64,000 nt of DNA from CAVONB01 sp963697205 (GCA_963697205.1 CAVONB010000017.1:1-64000), one strand, 5' to 3'; positions 1 to 9,890 are shown, counted from the first letter of the stretch. A program made the numbers and translations. Notes: generated by a model not told the origin, from the letters alone.

Positions 1-25
1 TAAGCGTCTGCCCACGACTACGGCC
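1..25 (+). repeat. IS66 left inverted repeat (lacks outermost G)
   Basis: The run from TAAGCG to the block GACTACGGC at 17-25 matches the reverse complement of 2673-2697 at the outer seven bases and the inner GACTACGGC block, with mismatches between. It defines the element end at the window edge. Confidence 0.75.
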
Positions 26-99
26 GTGATGGATTGCGCGCGCGGGGCGGTTCGTGTGGCTTGGTGTCCTTACGCACGTGGGTAAGGACAGTAAGGCAC

Positions 100-531
100 A
101 TGGCAGCCGAAATCATTTCGACGGTCGAGCGTCGGCGGAACTGGCCGACTGAGGTCAAACTGCGGATCATCGAGGAGGCGCTGACGGCCGGCTCCTCGAT
201 CGCCGCGGTGGCGGATCGGAACGGCGTTTGCCGGTCGCTGCTCTACACGTGGCTGCGGCTGGTGCGCGACGACAAGATGCCGGGCATCTCGATCACTCCG
301 CGACCGACTTCCGCATTCGTGCCGATCCGGATCGAGGCACCGGCGAACGCACCTGTGCCAGAGGTGAGGGCCGGTGATCATCCGCCACCACCACGCTTAC
401 CCTCGCGAGGCCGCAGACCAGCTCTGGTCGAGATCGCCCTGACCAATGGCCGCGTCATCAAGGTCGACGAGTGCATCGATCCTGCCGCCTTGGCTCAGCT
501 TGTCGCCGCGCTGGACGGAGGCCGCTCGTGA
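100..531 (+). CDS. tnpA: IS66 family accessory protein TnpA (transposase helper)
   Basis: This 143-residue protein is the first gene of the IS66 cassette. An N-terminal helix-turn-helix of the IS3/IS66 orfA type is visible at about residues 12-55 (WPTEVKLRIIEEAL through SLLYTWLR). A basic, proline-rich linker follows. The C-terminus contains VEIALTNGRVIKVDECIDP, typical of IS66 TnpA proteins. I chose the ATG at 100 because the upstream in-frame ATG at 34 adds unrelated residues. The stop codon overlaps the GTG of tnpB, which indicates translational coupling. Its exact biochemical role in IS66 transposition is not settled in the literature; DNA binding is inferred. Confidence 0.8.
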   Translation: MAAEIISTVERRRNWPTEVKLRIIEEALTAGSSIAAVADRNGVCRSLLYTWLRLVRDDKMPGISITPRPTSAFVPIRIEAPANAPVPEVRAGDHPPPPRLPSRGRRPALVEIALTNGRVIKVDECIDPAALAQLVAALDGGRS

Positions 532-875
532 TCACGATCCCAGCCGGGGTGCGCATCTATCTGGCGTGTGGCACGACCGACATGCGCAAGGGATTTGACG
601 GACTATCGATGCTGGCGCAGGACGTTCTGAAACAGGACCCGTTCGCTGGGCACCTGTTTTGCTTTCGCGGACGCCGGGGCGATCTCGTCAAAATTCTGTA
701 TTGGGACGGTCAGGGCTTCTGCCTGTTTGCCAAGCGGTTGGAGAAGGGCCGATTTACCTGGCCGGTCACGAAGGAGGGCTCGGTGACGCTGACACTGGCC
801 CAGCTGTCGATGCTCACGGAAGGGCTGGACTGGCGGGCGCCGCGACCGACATGGCAACCGACGCTGGCGGGATGA
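528..875 (+). CDS. tnpB: IS66 family accessory protein TnpB
   Basis: This 115-residue protein is the IS66 Orf2/TnpB family member, with hallmark stretches TDMRKGFDGLS, GHLFCFRGRRGD and KILYWDGQGFCLFAKRLE. It starts with GTG at 528, inside the end of tnpA (GTGA overlap), which decides the start and implies coupled translation. In IS66 elements TnpB is needed for efficient transposition but carries no DDE catalytic site. It is unrelated to the RNA-guided TnpB nucleases of IS200/IS605. It is intact and of normal length. Confidence 0.88.
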   Translation: MITIPAGVRIYLACGTTDMRKGFDGLSMLAQDVLKQDPFAGHLFCFRGRRGDLVKILYWDGQGFCLFAKRLEKGRFTWPVTKEGSVTLTLAQLSMLTEGLDWRAPRPTWQPTLAG

Positions 876-974
876 CGGCGCGGGTGCTGGTCGGCACCCG
901 AAGCGCCAAGTAATCTGTGGACTGCGACCACGTGACTCCGCTGCCGCGTCGCGCGAAGCAGATAAATCTTGGGC

Positions 975-2639
975 ATGCCGCTCACGCTCGAACAGCTGCC
1001 AGATGACATCGCCGAGTTGAAGCGGCTGTTGCTCGCGAAGAATGCCGAGCTGATTGCCAAGGACACCGAGCTTGCCGCCAGCGTCGCCGAGCTTGCGGCG
1101 GCCAAGAACGGCCTCGTCGTCACGCAACTGACGATCGAGAAGCTGAAAGCCCAGATCGCCAAGTTCAAGCGCGGGAAGTTCGGTTCGAGCTCTGAGCGGA
1201 TCGAGCGGGTCCTGGAACAGCTCGAGCTGGCGCTGGAGGAAGCCGAGACCGCCAAGGCCGAGGCACTTGCTGCGCAACCGCAGCAGCCCGAGGCGGATGC
1301 GACGAACGCCGAGGCCCGCGTTCCAGAGAAGAAAAAGCGCCGCCAGTTCTCGGCAGAATTGCCGCGCCGCGATGTCGTGCACATGCCGCAGGCCACATGC
1401 AAAACCTGCGGCGGCAGCGATCTGCGCACCGTCAGCGAGAGCGTCACCGAGGTGCTGAGCTACGTCCCGGCTCGCTTCGACGTGATCCGTCACGTGCGTC
1501 CGGGGTGCTCGTGTCGCAAATGCGAGACCATGGTGCAGGCTCCGATGCCGGAGCTGCCGATCCCGCGCGGTATGGTCCATGCGAGCTTCCTCGCGCACAT
1601 GATCGTCGCCAAGTTCTGCGACCACGTTCCGCTCTATCGCCAGGCCGAGATCGATGCGCGTGCCGGCGTCGAGATCGATCGCAGCCAGCGCGCCGAATGG
1701 CTCGGGCACATGGCTTGGCTGCTTGCCCCGCTCGTCGAGTTGACGGCGGCCCAGGTGATGGCCGGTCGTGTCGTGCATGCCGACGATACCCCCGTCGACG
1801 TGCTGGCGCCGGGCAGCGGAAAGACGAAGACGGGCCGGTTCTGGGTCTACCTGCGCGACGAGCGCCCGCATGCGGGGACCGCGCCGCCGGCCGTGCTCTA
1901 TCGCTATACGCCCGACAGGAAGGGCGAGCACTGCCGCAAGGAACTTGCCGGCTTCACAGGCTGGCTGCACGCCGACGGCTACGCCGGGTTCGGCCGCCTC
2001 TACGAGATCGCCGGCCTGAAATCGTCAGACGCCATACTGGTGCACGGTCCCCCGCGCGTCGCCGAGGTCGGCTGCTGGAGCCACGTGCGGCGCGGCTTCT
2101 TCGACGAGTACGTCGAGCACAAGGGCGCAATCGCGAAGGAAGCGCTCGATCGCATCGGGGCCCTCTTCGACATCGAGCGACCGATCTCCGGTTCGCCGCC
2201 CCACATTCGGCGCGCCGTCCGTCAGAGAACAGCGCGACCGAAAATCGACGAGCTGGCGATCTGGCTCGATGCACAGCTCCAGAAAATCCCGGGCAAAAGC
2301 GATCTCGCCAAAGCCATCCGCTATGCCCGCTCGCGCTGGCCGGCCCTGACGCGCTACCTCGAGGATGGTCGGCTCGAGATCAGCAACAATGCGGCGGAAA
2401 ACAAAATCCGCCCGGCAGCTTTGGGCCGGAAAAACTGGCTCTTCTGCGGATCGGACGCCGGCGGCATTCGTGCAGCCGCGTTCTACACGCTGATCGGCAC
2501 AGCGCGAATGAACGGCATCGAGCCCGAGGCGTGGCTCACCGACGTCATCGCCCGCATCGGAGCCCATCCGATCAATTGGCTGGCCGAGCTGGTGCCCTGG
2601 AACTGGTCGCCACCGGCGACGCGCAGCGTCGCCGCCTGA
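975..2639 (+). CDS. tnpC: IS66 family transposase TnpC (DDE)
   Basis: This 554-residue protein is the catalytic transposase of the element. In order it has a leucine-zipper-like coiled coil at about 10-65, an IS66 N-terminal segment with KFGSSSER, a zinc-finger segment at about 140-180 with CKTCGG and CSCRKC pairs, and the DDE core. Likely catalytic residues are the Asp in HADDTPVDVL, the Asp in HADGYAGF and the Glu in NNAAENKIRP. The C-terminal IS66 tail (LLFCGSD... GIEPEAWL...) is present, so the gene looks intact. ATG 975 was preferred to the TTG six bases upstream. The gap after tnpB is 99 bp. Confidence 0.9.
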   Translation: MPLTLEQLPDDIAELKRLLLAKNAELIAKDTELAASVAELAAAKNGLVVTQLTIEKLKAQIAKFKRGKFGSSSERIERVLEQLELALEEAETAKAEALAAQPQQPEADATNAEARVPEKKKRRQFSAELPRRDVVHMPQATCKTCGGSDLRTVSESVTEVLSYVPARFDVIRHVRPGCSCRKCETMVQAPMPELPIPRGMVHASFLAHMIVAKFCDHVPLYRQAEIDARAGVEIDRSQRAEWLGHMAWLLAPLVELTAAQVMAGRVVHADDTPVDVLAPGSGKTKTGRFWVYLRDERPHAGTAPPAVLYRYTPDRKGEHCRKELAGFTGWLHADGYAGFGRLYEIAGLKSSDAILVHGPPRVAEVGCWSHVRRGFFDEYVEHKGAIAKEALDRIGALFDIERPISGSPPHIRRAVRQRTARPKIDELAIWLDAQLQKIPGKSDLAKAIRYARSRWPALTRYLEDGRLEISNNAAENKIRPAALGRKNWLFCGSDAGGIRAAAFYTLIGTARMNGIEPEAWLTDVIARIGAHPINWLAELVPWNWSPPATRSVAA

Positions 2640-2672
2640 TCCAGTCTCCGTCAAGCGGAAAGCGAAAGCAGC

Positions 2673-2697
2673 GCCGTAGTCCGCAACCCTCGCTTAC
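2673..2697 (-). repeat. IS66 right inverted repeat
   Basis: Read on the minus strand this starts GTAAGCG and contains GACTACGGC at the same offset as the left end. It ends at the C of CGCTTAC at 2697, directly before the resumed IS481-like reading frame. Confidence 0.75.
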
Positions 2698-3054
2698 GCG
2701 GGAGCGGACGTTAGCTCGCTGTTCCTGCAGCTGGAGGACATCGAGCACCGCACCACCAAGGTTAAGCGCCGGCATTCGAACGGCATCGTCGAGCGCTTCC
2801 ACCGCACGCTGCTCGACGAGCACTTCCGCGTCGAGGGCCGCAAGACCTGGTTCGAGACCATCGAGGAAATGCAGTTGGTGCTCGACGACTATCTCGTCGG
2901 CTACAATCAGCGCCGGCCGCATCAAGGGCGCGGCATGAAGGGCCGCACACCGGCGCGAGCGTTCCGTGAGGGACTGCCCCGCAAGACAAAACCGCAACAG
3001 CAAAAGGAACCGAAAGCTACACCTAAAACCAACCCGCGCAACCCCGCTCTCTGA
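2698..3054 (+). pseudogene. IS481-like transposase, C-terminal fragment interrupted by the IS66 element
   Basis: The reading frame is open from the exact IS66 border to a TGA at 3052-3054, giving about 118 residues with no start of its own. It carries the C-terminal integrase-core signature NGIVERFHRTLLDEHF, holding the last acidic residue of the DDE triad, then YNQRRPHQGRGMKGRTPARAF, typical of IS481 and related rve transposases. The upstream two acidic residues should lie on the other side of the IS66 insertion, outside the window. I infer a composite: IS66 inserted into an older IS481-like element. Confidence 0.82.
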
Positions 3055-3075
3055 CCCTAAGTCCGCAGCGGCGAG

Positions 3076-3101
3076 TGTCAGGTGATTACCGTTCTTGTAC
3101 A
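3076..3101 (+). repeat. Probable right end of the IS481-like element
   Basis: Downstream of the transposase stop, the segment ends GTTCTTGTACA. Read on the minus strand it begins TGTACAAG, consistent with the TGT...ACA termini of IS481 elements. The partner left end is outside the window, so this is inferred from position and terminal bases only. Confidence 0.4.
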
Positions 3102-3250
3102 ATCAGGGGGAGCGGTCACATGCGCCGCGCGAACAGGCCCGACACATGACCTGCGCCCGGCCGCAAGCCAAGCGCCAAATTCCTCTTGCAACAACGGCAC
3201 CGTCCACTCATGACACATGGACATGCCTCAAGGTTGAAGAGAATGCCACC

Positions 3251-5042
3251 ATGTCTGATTTGAGAAAGCAATTTATAGCGGGACCTTCGGACATTTTGTC
3301 GCGTCAGACATGGCGCGATCTTAAGCGTTTAGTGGGTGAGATGGCTCGCCCCCACATCGGTAGCTACGCCGTGGCCATGGTCCTGATGTCGATATTCGCC
3401 GGTACGACCGCGATGTCCGCTTGGCTAATGCGCGATGTCGTCAATGGCGTGTTCATCGACAAGGATACGGCCAAGCTATTCGGCTTGTCGGCGCTCATCG
3501 TCGCAATCTATCTGGCCCGCGGCCTGTCATATTACTGGCAATCGGTCATCATGAGCAGCATCGGCAATAGGATCGTCGCCGATGCGCAGATCGCGATGTA
3601 CGACAAACTCATGTCCATGAGTGTTGGGAAGGTGCTGGGCAAGACCTCGACCGAGTTGATCACTGTTATCAGCAATGCAACCACAGCAGCACGCGGTTTA
3701 CTACAGTCTTTGATAACGAGCATCGGACGAGACCTCCTATCACTGATAGGCTTGATCTCCGTCATGATCATTCAGGATCCCTTTCTCTCGCTGATGTCGT
3801 TATTGGTGCTGCCGCTAGTGGCGTGGAGCATTTCGAACCTGTCAGTGCGCATGCGCCGGTTGTCGAGGAGCCAGGTCGACATCAACATCGACCTCGGTAA
3901 CAGCCTTCGCCAAACCATCCAGGGATTCAAGGTGGTCAAGGCCTTCGGTCTGGAGCGGCACCTGACCGAGCGGATGGCCAACACGGTCGACTCACTTCGC
4001 GGATTAGCCAACAAATCAGCTCGGATAAACGCGCGTACCATCCCGCTCGTCGACACGTTGGGCGGGCTCGTTGTTGCAGCCGTCGTCTTTTATGGTGGCT
4101 GGCAAGTGGCCTACAACAACTACACGCCGGGCCAATTTTTCTCTTACATCGCCGCCTTGCTAATGGCCTACGATCCCGCGCGTCGCCTTGCCAATCTGCG
4201 GGTGGCGATGGAGCCTCAGCTCGTCGGGCTACGTATGATGTATGATTTCCTCGACCAGAAAGTCGAGCATTTCGACAAGCCCGAAGCAGAAACTCTCGTC
4301 GTCTCGAAGGGCGATGTCTTGCTCGAGAACATTTCATTCGGCTACCAGCCGGGACAAGATGTGATCGATCACATGACGCTGCACCTGCCTGCAGGAACGA
4401 CAACAGCGCTCGTTGGGCCTTCGGGCGGTGGCAAGTCCACAGTCGTCAATCTGATTCTGCGTTTCTTCGCTCCACACTCTGGTCGCATTTTGATCGATGG
4501 ACAGGATATTGCTGCCGCAAAGGTCGATTCCCTGCGGGCTGCGATTGCTTATGTGGGGCAGGATGCCTATCTATTTGATGGAAGTGTGCGTGACAACATC
4601 CTTGCTGGACGAACTCGGTGCGGATCATGCTGCTGTGATCGAAGCGGCCAAGGCCGCGCAAGCGCATGACTTCATAATGCAGATGCCGCACGGGTACGAC
4701 ACCGCCGTTGGCGAGCTGGGCAGTCAGTTGTCGGGAGGTCAGCGCCAACGCATAGCTATTGCTCGCGCTTTCCTTCGAGACGTTCCTATTTTGCTGCTCG
4801 ATGAGCCGACTGCCGCGTTAGATGCGGAGTCGGAGGAAGCAATTCGCACAGCGTTGAGCCTGTTGTCCAACAATCGCACGACGCTAGTTATTGCGCATCG
4901 GCTAGCCACCGTGATGCAAGCACATCAAATAGCAGTTCTCGATTCAGGTCGGATTGTGGAGCTCGGGCAACATAGCGAACTTACTAGGGGCAACGGACTA
5001 TATTCACGCCTCGCAGCCCTCCAGTTCCGAGAGAAGCTTTGA
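3251..5042 (+). CDS. MsbA-like ABC exporter (fused membrane and ATPase domains), one frameshift
   Basis: The product is about 597 residues once one extra base at about 4600-4625 is removed. The N-terminal half is a six-helix ABC exporter membrane domain. The C-terminal half is the ATPase, with Walker A GPSGGGKST before the shift, and the signature LSGGQRQRIAIARA, Walker B ILLLDEPTAALD and H-loop IAHRL after it. The membrane-domain style resembles MsbA/LmrA lipid or drug exporters; substrate unknown. ATG 3251 gives a cytoplasmic start just before the first helix. Base composition is visibly less GC-rich than the rest of the window, and it lies between IS debris and tRNA-Thr, so horizontal transfer is likely. 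The frameshift may be real decay or the sequence error seen elsewhere. Confidence 0.75.
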
Positions 5043-5139
5043 GCGTGGCCGCGATCTGGCGGGGATGCATCGATCGGTCGTTGACGGGCCCAGGCGTCAG
5101 CTCTGCAAAAATAGTCGCGGCTGACATAGGAGTAGTTGC

Positions 5140-5160
5140 TGCTACCTATGTGCTACCTAT
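5140..5160 (+). repeat. Short tandem repeat TGCTACCTAT x2
   Basis: Two copies of TGCTACCTAT at 5140-5149 and 5151-5160, separated by one base, lie in the AT-rich spacer between the exporter and tRNA-Thr. Its function is unknown; it could mark a junction of the mobile stretch. Confidence 0.5.
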
Positions 5161-5206
5161 CAGCTCGATAGCTTGGACTATAGAATAATAAGTCTATTGA
5201 TTTTAT

Positions 5207-5282
<76 letters not shown>

Positions 5283-5491
5283 GTCGCGCCAGTGACGGTT
5301 TGCGACAGCCTTGCACCGCAGGCAACCGGGAGCGCGGAGGCCACGGCCCGTGCGGTGCGCGCGGGCGTTCTATACCGCGTGACGGCGGCGGGGGCCAGAT
5401 CGTTTGCGCGGCGCCTTCACGGCGCGCGCTGGTAAGTGGTCGTGTCGGTTGGCTCGCGGTCGGGGGGGGGGCGGCCGCGCGGCTGCAGGGC

Positions 5492-6832
5492 TCATGCCTC
5501 GCGAAAGGCGCGCGTTACCGCATCGGTCAGTGGCTTCAGGAAGTAGCTCAGGATCGAGCGCGACTCGGTCTCGATGAAGACCTCGGCGGGCATGCCCGGT
5601 ACGAGGCGGTGGCGGGTGCCCAAACGGGCGATCTCGGCGTGCGGCAGCTCGATGTCGGCGGTGAAGTAGGCGCGGCCCTGGGCGTCGGTCAGCTGGGCCG
5701 GGGACACCCGCACGACGATGCCATCGAGGCGGGGGGTGGCGCGGGCGTTGAAGGCTGGAAACAGCACGCCCGCCGTCTGGCCCTCGTGGACTTTGTCGAT
5801 ATCCTTGGGTGGCAATTGCGCCTCGACGCGCAGCGGGCTCGCCTCGGGCACGATCTGCGCAATGACGCTTGCCGGGGTGACGACGCCGCCGATCGTGTGA
5901 ACCGCCAGGGCATGAACGCGTCCGCTGTCGGTCGCGCGGATCAGCGTGCGCTCCAGACGGGCGGCGAGCGCCTTGTCGCTTTCGGTCAGCTCGGCGATGG
6001 CGGCGTCGACCTTGCGCAGTTCGTCGACGATGGACTGCAAGGTATCCTTGTGGGCCTGGGCGAGCTTCAAGCGCGCCTCGGCTATGGCGCCCATCGTGCG
6101 CGCCACCTCGGCGTCCAGGCGGCCGACGTCGCCGGCCAGGCGCGCCTTGTCGCGCAGCAGCGGTGTCATGCGCTGCTGGCTGACGATGCCCTTGCGCTGC
6201 AGCGGCGTGAGATTGGCGACCTCGGTGTCGTTGAGGGCGGCCTCCGCGCGGCGGCCACGGGCCAGCGCCTCGAGCCCCTTGGCCTCGCGCTCCAGCTGGC
6301 GGACGCGTTCGCCCAGCATGGCACGTTCGCCGTCCTGTGCGGCCTTGCGTGCGGAAAACAGCGCGCGCTGGGCGTCGAGGAGGCGGACGATGCCCGGCTC
6401 TGTGGTCCGGGCGGCCAGCTCGAGTGGTGCTGCGAAGGCGGCCGCGCCGTCGCGTTCGGCCTCCAGGCGGGCACGCTGGACGAGCTGCTCGTCGAGCTTG
6501 GCGCGCGTGGTGTCGCGCTGCGCGCGGGCGGCTGTGTCGTCGAGCCGGATCAGCACGTCGCCGGTGGCGACGCGGTCGCCGTCGCGCACGCGGATTTCAG
6601 CGACGATACCGCCGTCGAGATGCTGGACGGCCTTGTAGTTGCCTTCCACGGCGACGCGGCCGGAGGCGACGACCGCACCGGCAATTGACACCACCAGCGA
6701 CCAGGCAAGGAGGCCGCCGACAACGACCACGAGGAGGCGCGTGCCGGTACGCACCCAGGGCTCGGTCGCGTGCCAGTCGGTGCCCGGGTCGGCGCCGCGG
6801 AGCAGCTGGAGGATCGATTTCAGGGCAGACAT
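5492..6832 (-). CDS. Type I secretion periplasmic adaptor, HlyD/PrtE family
   Basis: This 446-residue protein has one N-terminal membrane helix at about residues 28-55, a barrel-sandwich half with VQHLDGGIVAEIRVRDGDRV at about 88-108, a long alpha-helical hairpin at about 125-290, a second half-motif (IRATDSGRVHALAVHTIGGV), and a C-terminal beta domain ending in the PrtE/AprE-like segment PGMPAEVFIETESRS. Such adaptors link an inner-membrane ABC transporter to a TolC-like outer-membrane channel in type I secretion. It starts nine bases after the stop of the ABC transporter gene, so the two form an operon. No TolC homologue is in the window. Its reading frame is intact, unlike its partner's. 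Confidence 0.9.
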   Translation of the reverse strand: MSALKSILQLLRGADPGTDWHATEPWVRTGTRLLVVVVGGLLAWSLVVSIAGAVVASGRVAVEGNYKAVQHLDGGIVAEIRVRDGDRVATGDVLIRLDDTAARAQRDTTRAKLDEQLVQRARLEAERDGAAAFAAPLELAARTTEPGIVRLLDAQRALFSARKAAQDGERAMLGERVRQLEREAKGLEALARGRRAEAALNDTEVANLTPLQRKGIVSQQRMTPLLRDKARLAGDVGRLDAEVARTMGAIAEARLKLAQAHKDTLQSIVDELRKVDAAIAELTESDKALAARLERTLIRATDSGRVHALAVHTIGGVVTPASVIAQIVPEASPLRVEAQLPPKDIDKVHEGQTAGVLFPAFNARATPRLDGIVVRVSPAQLTDAQGRAYFTADIELPHAEIARLGTRHRLVPGMPAEVFIETESRSILSYFLKPLTDAVTRAFREA

Positions 6833-6841
6833 GGCGGCTCC

Positions 6842-9813
6842 TCAACTTGCGGCCTTTGCGCTCGAGACGGCTCCGGCGGCAGGCGATGGCGGTGCGGGCG
6901 CGCCCTGTAGCTGGCGCATGACGTCGTCGCGTGGGCCGAACGCGCGCTGCAGGCCGCGATCGATGTAGAGCAGGAGGTCGGCGATGCCGATCGCCTGAAC
7001 GCGGTGCGAGACGAGGATCGACGGTCTGCCCGCGCCGGCGCATGCCGTCGATGGCGGCGGTCAAGCGCCTCGTCGCCGGCGCGGTCGAGGTTGGCGTTGG
7101 GCTCGTCGAGGATGACGAAGCGCTGGATGGGCGAACAGGGCGCGTGCGAGCGCCATGCGCTGGCGCTGGCCGGCCGACAGATAGGTGCCGAACGCGCCGA
7201 GCTCGGTGTCGTAGCCGTTGGGCAGGGCGAGGATCAGCTCGTGGGCGTGGGCGGCCTTGGCGGCGGCGATGACGTCGGCGTCGTCCAGCGTCGGTGCGGA
7301 AGCGGGCGATGTTGTCGCGCACGGTGCCAGCGAACAGCTCGACGTTCTGCGGCAGGTAGCCGATGTGGCGGCCGAGCGCCTCCGGCGTCCCACTGGTCGA
7401 GCCGTGCGCCATCGAGGGCGATCGGTGCCGCCGGCGGCGGCCACAGGCCGACGAGGGCGCGCACAAGCGTCGACTTGCCCGATGCGCTTGGCCCGATCAC
7501 GGCGAGCATCTGGCCGGGCTTGACGGCGAAGGAAATGTTGCCGAGCATCGAGCTGGCGCGTCTGCGGGCGCTGCCACGCGCAGGGCCGTGACCGGCGAGG
7601 TGGCCTTGCGGCGTCGGCAGGGCCGTGCGCGCGGCTGGCCGGCGGCTCGGCGGCGAGGAGGTCATCGAGACCGGCATAGGCCTCGCGCGCCTTGATGAAG
7701 GTGCGCCAGTGGGCGATGACCTGCTCGACGGGGGCGAGCGCGCGGCCGAAGATGATGGTGCCGGCCACGATGGCGCCGGCGCTGATCTGGCCCTCGAGGG
7801 CGAGCGCGGCGCCGAGGCCAGCATGAGCGACTGCAGCACCAGGCGCAGGGTCTTCGACAGGGCGGACATGCGAGCCGAGGCGGTCGGCGGCGAGCACTGC
7901 CCAGACGATGGCGTCGGCGTTCGCTTCGCGCCAGCGTGCGCGATAGTCGGCGAGCATGCCCATGGCGGCGATGGCTTCGGCGTTGCGCTGGCCGGTTTCG
8001 GCAAGCTCGAGGCTGCGAAGAGCGGCCTGGCCGGCTTCCTGGAGGGGCGCGCGGCTGCGCAGCTCGCTCGATCCAGGCGATCAGCAGCAGGGCGACGGCG
8101 CCAAGCGTGGCGGCGACGCCGAGCACCCAGTGAAGCAGGAAGATGACCAGCAGATAGACCAGCGTCCAAGGCGCATCGCACATCGTCAGCGGGCCCTGGC
8201 TGGCCACGAACTGGCGCAGCGTGTCGAGCTCGCGCAGGGCGTTGCCGGAGGGATCGCGCCGGGTGATCGCGCGCTTCAGGGCGGCCTCGAAAACGCGGTC
8301 GCCGATGCGGTCGTCGATCTCGAGGCCGATGCGGACGATGACCCGCGAGCGCACGAGCTCAAGTGCGCCGATGATCGCATAGAGGAGGGCGGTCAGCACC
8401 GACAGCGCGACGAGTGTCGGGCATGCTGCCCGAGGTCATGACGCGGTCGTAGACCTGCAGCATGAACAGCGGGCCGGCCAGCATCAGGATGTTGATGACG
8501 ACGCTGAAGGCGGCGATGGCGGTGAAGGCGCGGCGGCTCGCCTCGATCGCGCCGGCAAGCTCGGAGGTGCCGGGCGGCAGCTGGGGCCGTGGCGGTGCGC
8601 TTGACGCCGATGAGAGAGGGCGCTCGGCGTGCGGGCGTGCGGGGGGCGGGGCAGGAGTGGGTGCCTTGGGCTCGGGTCGTGCGGCGGTGGGCGTGACGGT
8701 TGCGGTGGTTGTCGCGGTGGGGGTGGGGGCGCCGTCCATCAGGCTGCGCAACCGCTCCTCGGTGCCGGCGGGCATGTGTGGCAGGCGGGGCGTGCGCGCG
8801 GTTGGCTGCGCGGGGGCGGCAGAGGCGACAGGGGCCGTGACGTGTGCGGAGGGCGTGTCATCCGCTGCCGGCGGGATTGGTGCAGGGGCAGGGCGGGGGC
8901 CTTGCTTGGAGGCAGGCAGGGGGGCTGGCCGCGGTGATGGCGGGGTTGCTGGCGGGCGGCCTGGTTGGCTGTCTGTCTGGCTGTCTGGCTGGCGGGCTGG
9001 CTGGCGCATCGCAGCGGCAGGGGGCGCGGGCTTGAGGGGTGCGCGTTTTGGTTGCGGTATCGCGCGCGGCGCGGCCAGTCGCTCGGCAAGGAGATTGCGC
9101 GGTGCGTTTAGCGGTGCTGGTGCTTGCGCGGGACAGGGCTCGAGCTTGGGTCCGACCGCGATCTGGGCTGTGGGCTGGGCCTTGGCGTGGGTCTCGGCTT
9201 GGGGTTGTACTTGCGGGAGCGCCTGCACTTGGGCTGGTGTCTCGGGCTGGGCCTGAGCCTGGGCCTGAGGCTGAGCCTGAACCTGGGGCTGGCGCTCGGC
9301 CGGGTCCCGCGAGGCGACCGGCGGCAAGTTCGCGCACTTTGCGGCCAGCTGGGCGCTACGCGATACGGGTGGCGTATGCGGCGGCCGCTGTTGTGGGGCG
9401 ACCGGTTCCGGCTCGGCGGATGCGTGAGGGCGCGCGGTGGGCGCGGCCTGCGCTGGCCGGGTGGTCGGTCGCGCCGTGGCGGGCCGCTCGGCTCTTTGAG
9501 GACGTGCAGCGGTGCCGGCGGGGCGCACCACGATCCCGGCCGGCGGCGCCGCAAGCAGATCGGCTAGGCGCCGGCCGCTGTCGCTCTCGGCGTCGGCCGT
9601 TGGCTTCGGCTTGGCGGACTTTGGGAGCGGGGACAGGGGCACGGGTGGGGCCGGGGACGCTGATCTCAGGGACGGGTGGCGCCCGCAATGGGACGCACGC
9701 GCAGGATCGGTCCGGCACGCGATTGCGATTTGACGGCAACGAGGTGAGAATTCGATTAACCGTGTCGTGGAACGGGGACGGCGGGGGCGCGGGATCGGGG
9801 CGTGGCGCGCCAA
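6842..9813 (-). CDS. Type I secretion ABC transporter (PrtD-like) with long Pro/Ala/Gln-rich N-terminus; many frameshifts
   Basis: The pieces in order are: about 430 residues of low-complexity Pro/Ala/Gln/Arg sequence; a PrtD-type membrane domain beginning FSVVINILMLAGPLFMLQVY; and an ATPase domain with Walker A GPSASGKST, signature LSAGQRQRMALARA and Walker B FVILDEPNANLD. The pieces sit in different frames, with at least eight single-base shifts at about 8420, 8070, 7880, 7815, 7640, 7385, 7295, 7110 and 7060. Conserved sequence continues across each break, so errors are likelier than decay. The start is uncertain: 9813 is the longest option, and the real one may lie anywhere in the low-complexity part. 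The partner adaptor follows nine bases downstream, and the RTX protein at 58-63 kb is a plausible substrate. Confidence 0.72.
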
Positions 9814-9815
9814 CG

Positions 9816-9830
9816 TTAACGGTCTGTTAG
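9816..9830. promoter_or_regulatory. CtrA-like box TTAA-N7-TTAG
   Basis: TTAACGGTCTGTTAG differs by one base from the alphaproteobacterial CtrA consensus TTAA-N7-TTAA. It lies between the divergent type I transporter gene and the secreted-protein gene at 9891. Such short sites occur by chance, so this is a weak call. Confidence 0.25.
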
Positions 9831-9890
9831 GGTTGCCAAGGTATTAATGGCGGCAGGTTCGGTTGCGTCACATGAGGAGAGTTCACGTCC

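Larger units (their letters stand above)
1..2697 (+). mobile_element. IS66-family insertion sequence, complete except the first base
   Basis: The element has the three-gene IS66 layout tnpA, tnpB, tnpC. The left end begins TAAGCG at the window edge. The right end, read on the minus strand, begins GTAAGCG and shares the inner block GACTACGGC, so the left end probably lacks one G that lies outside the window. The element sits in the same orientation as an IS481-like transposase fragment that resumes immediately at 2698, so it interrupted that gene. IS66 elements usually make 8-bp target duplications. The right copy would be GCGGGAGC at 2698-2705, but the left copy lies outside the window and cannot be checked. 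Confidence 0.88.

Noticed and set aside
603..1970. Long minus-strand open frame opposite IS66 tnpB/tnpC
   Set aside because: It lies wholly antisense to the recognised transposase genes, has no domain and reflects high GC content.
5140..5160. Att-site core for the island
   Set aside because: The tandem repeat does not match the tRNA-Thr 3' end, so it is not a tRNA-type attachment duplication.
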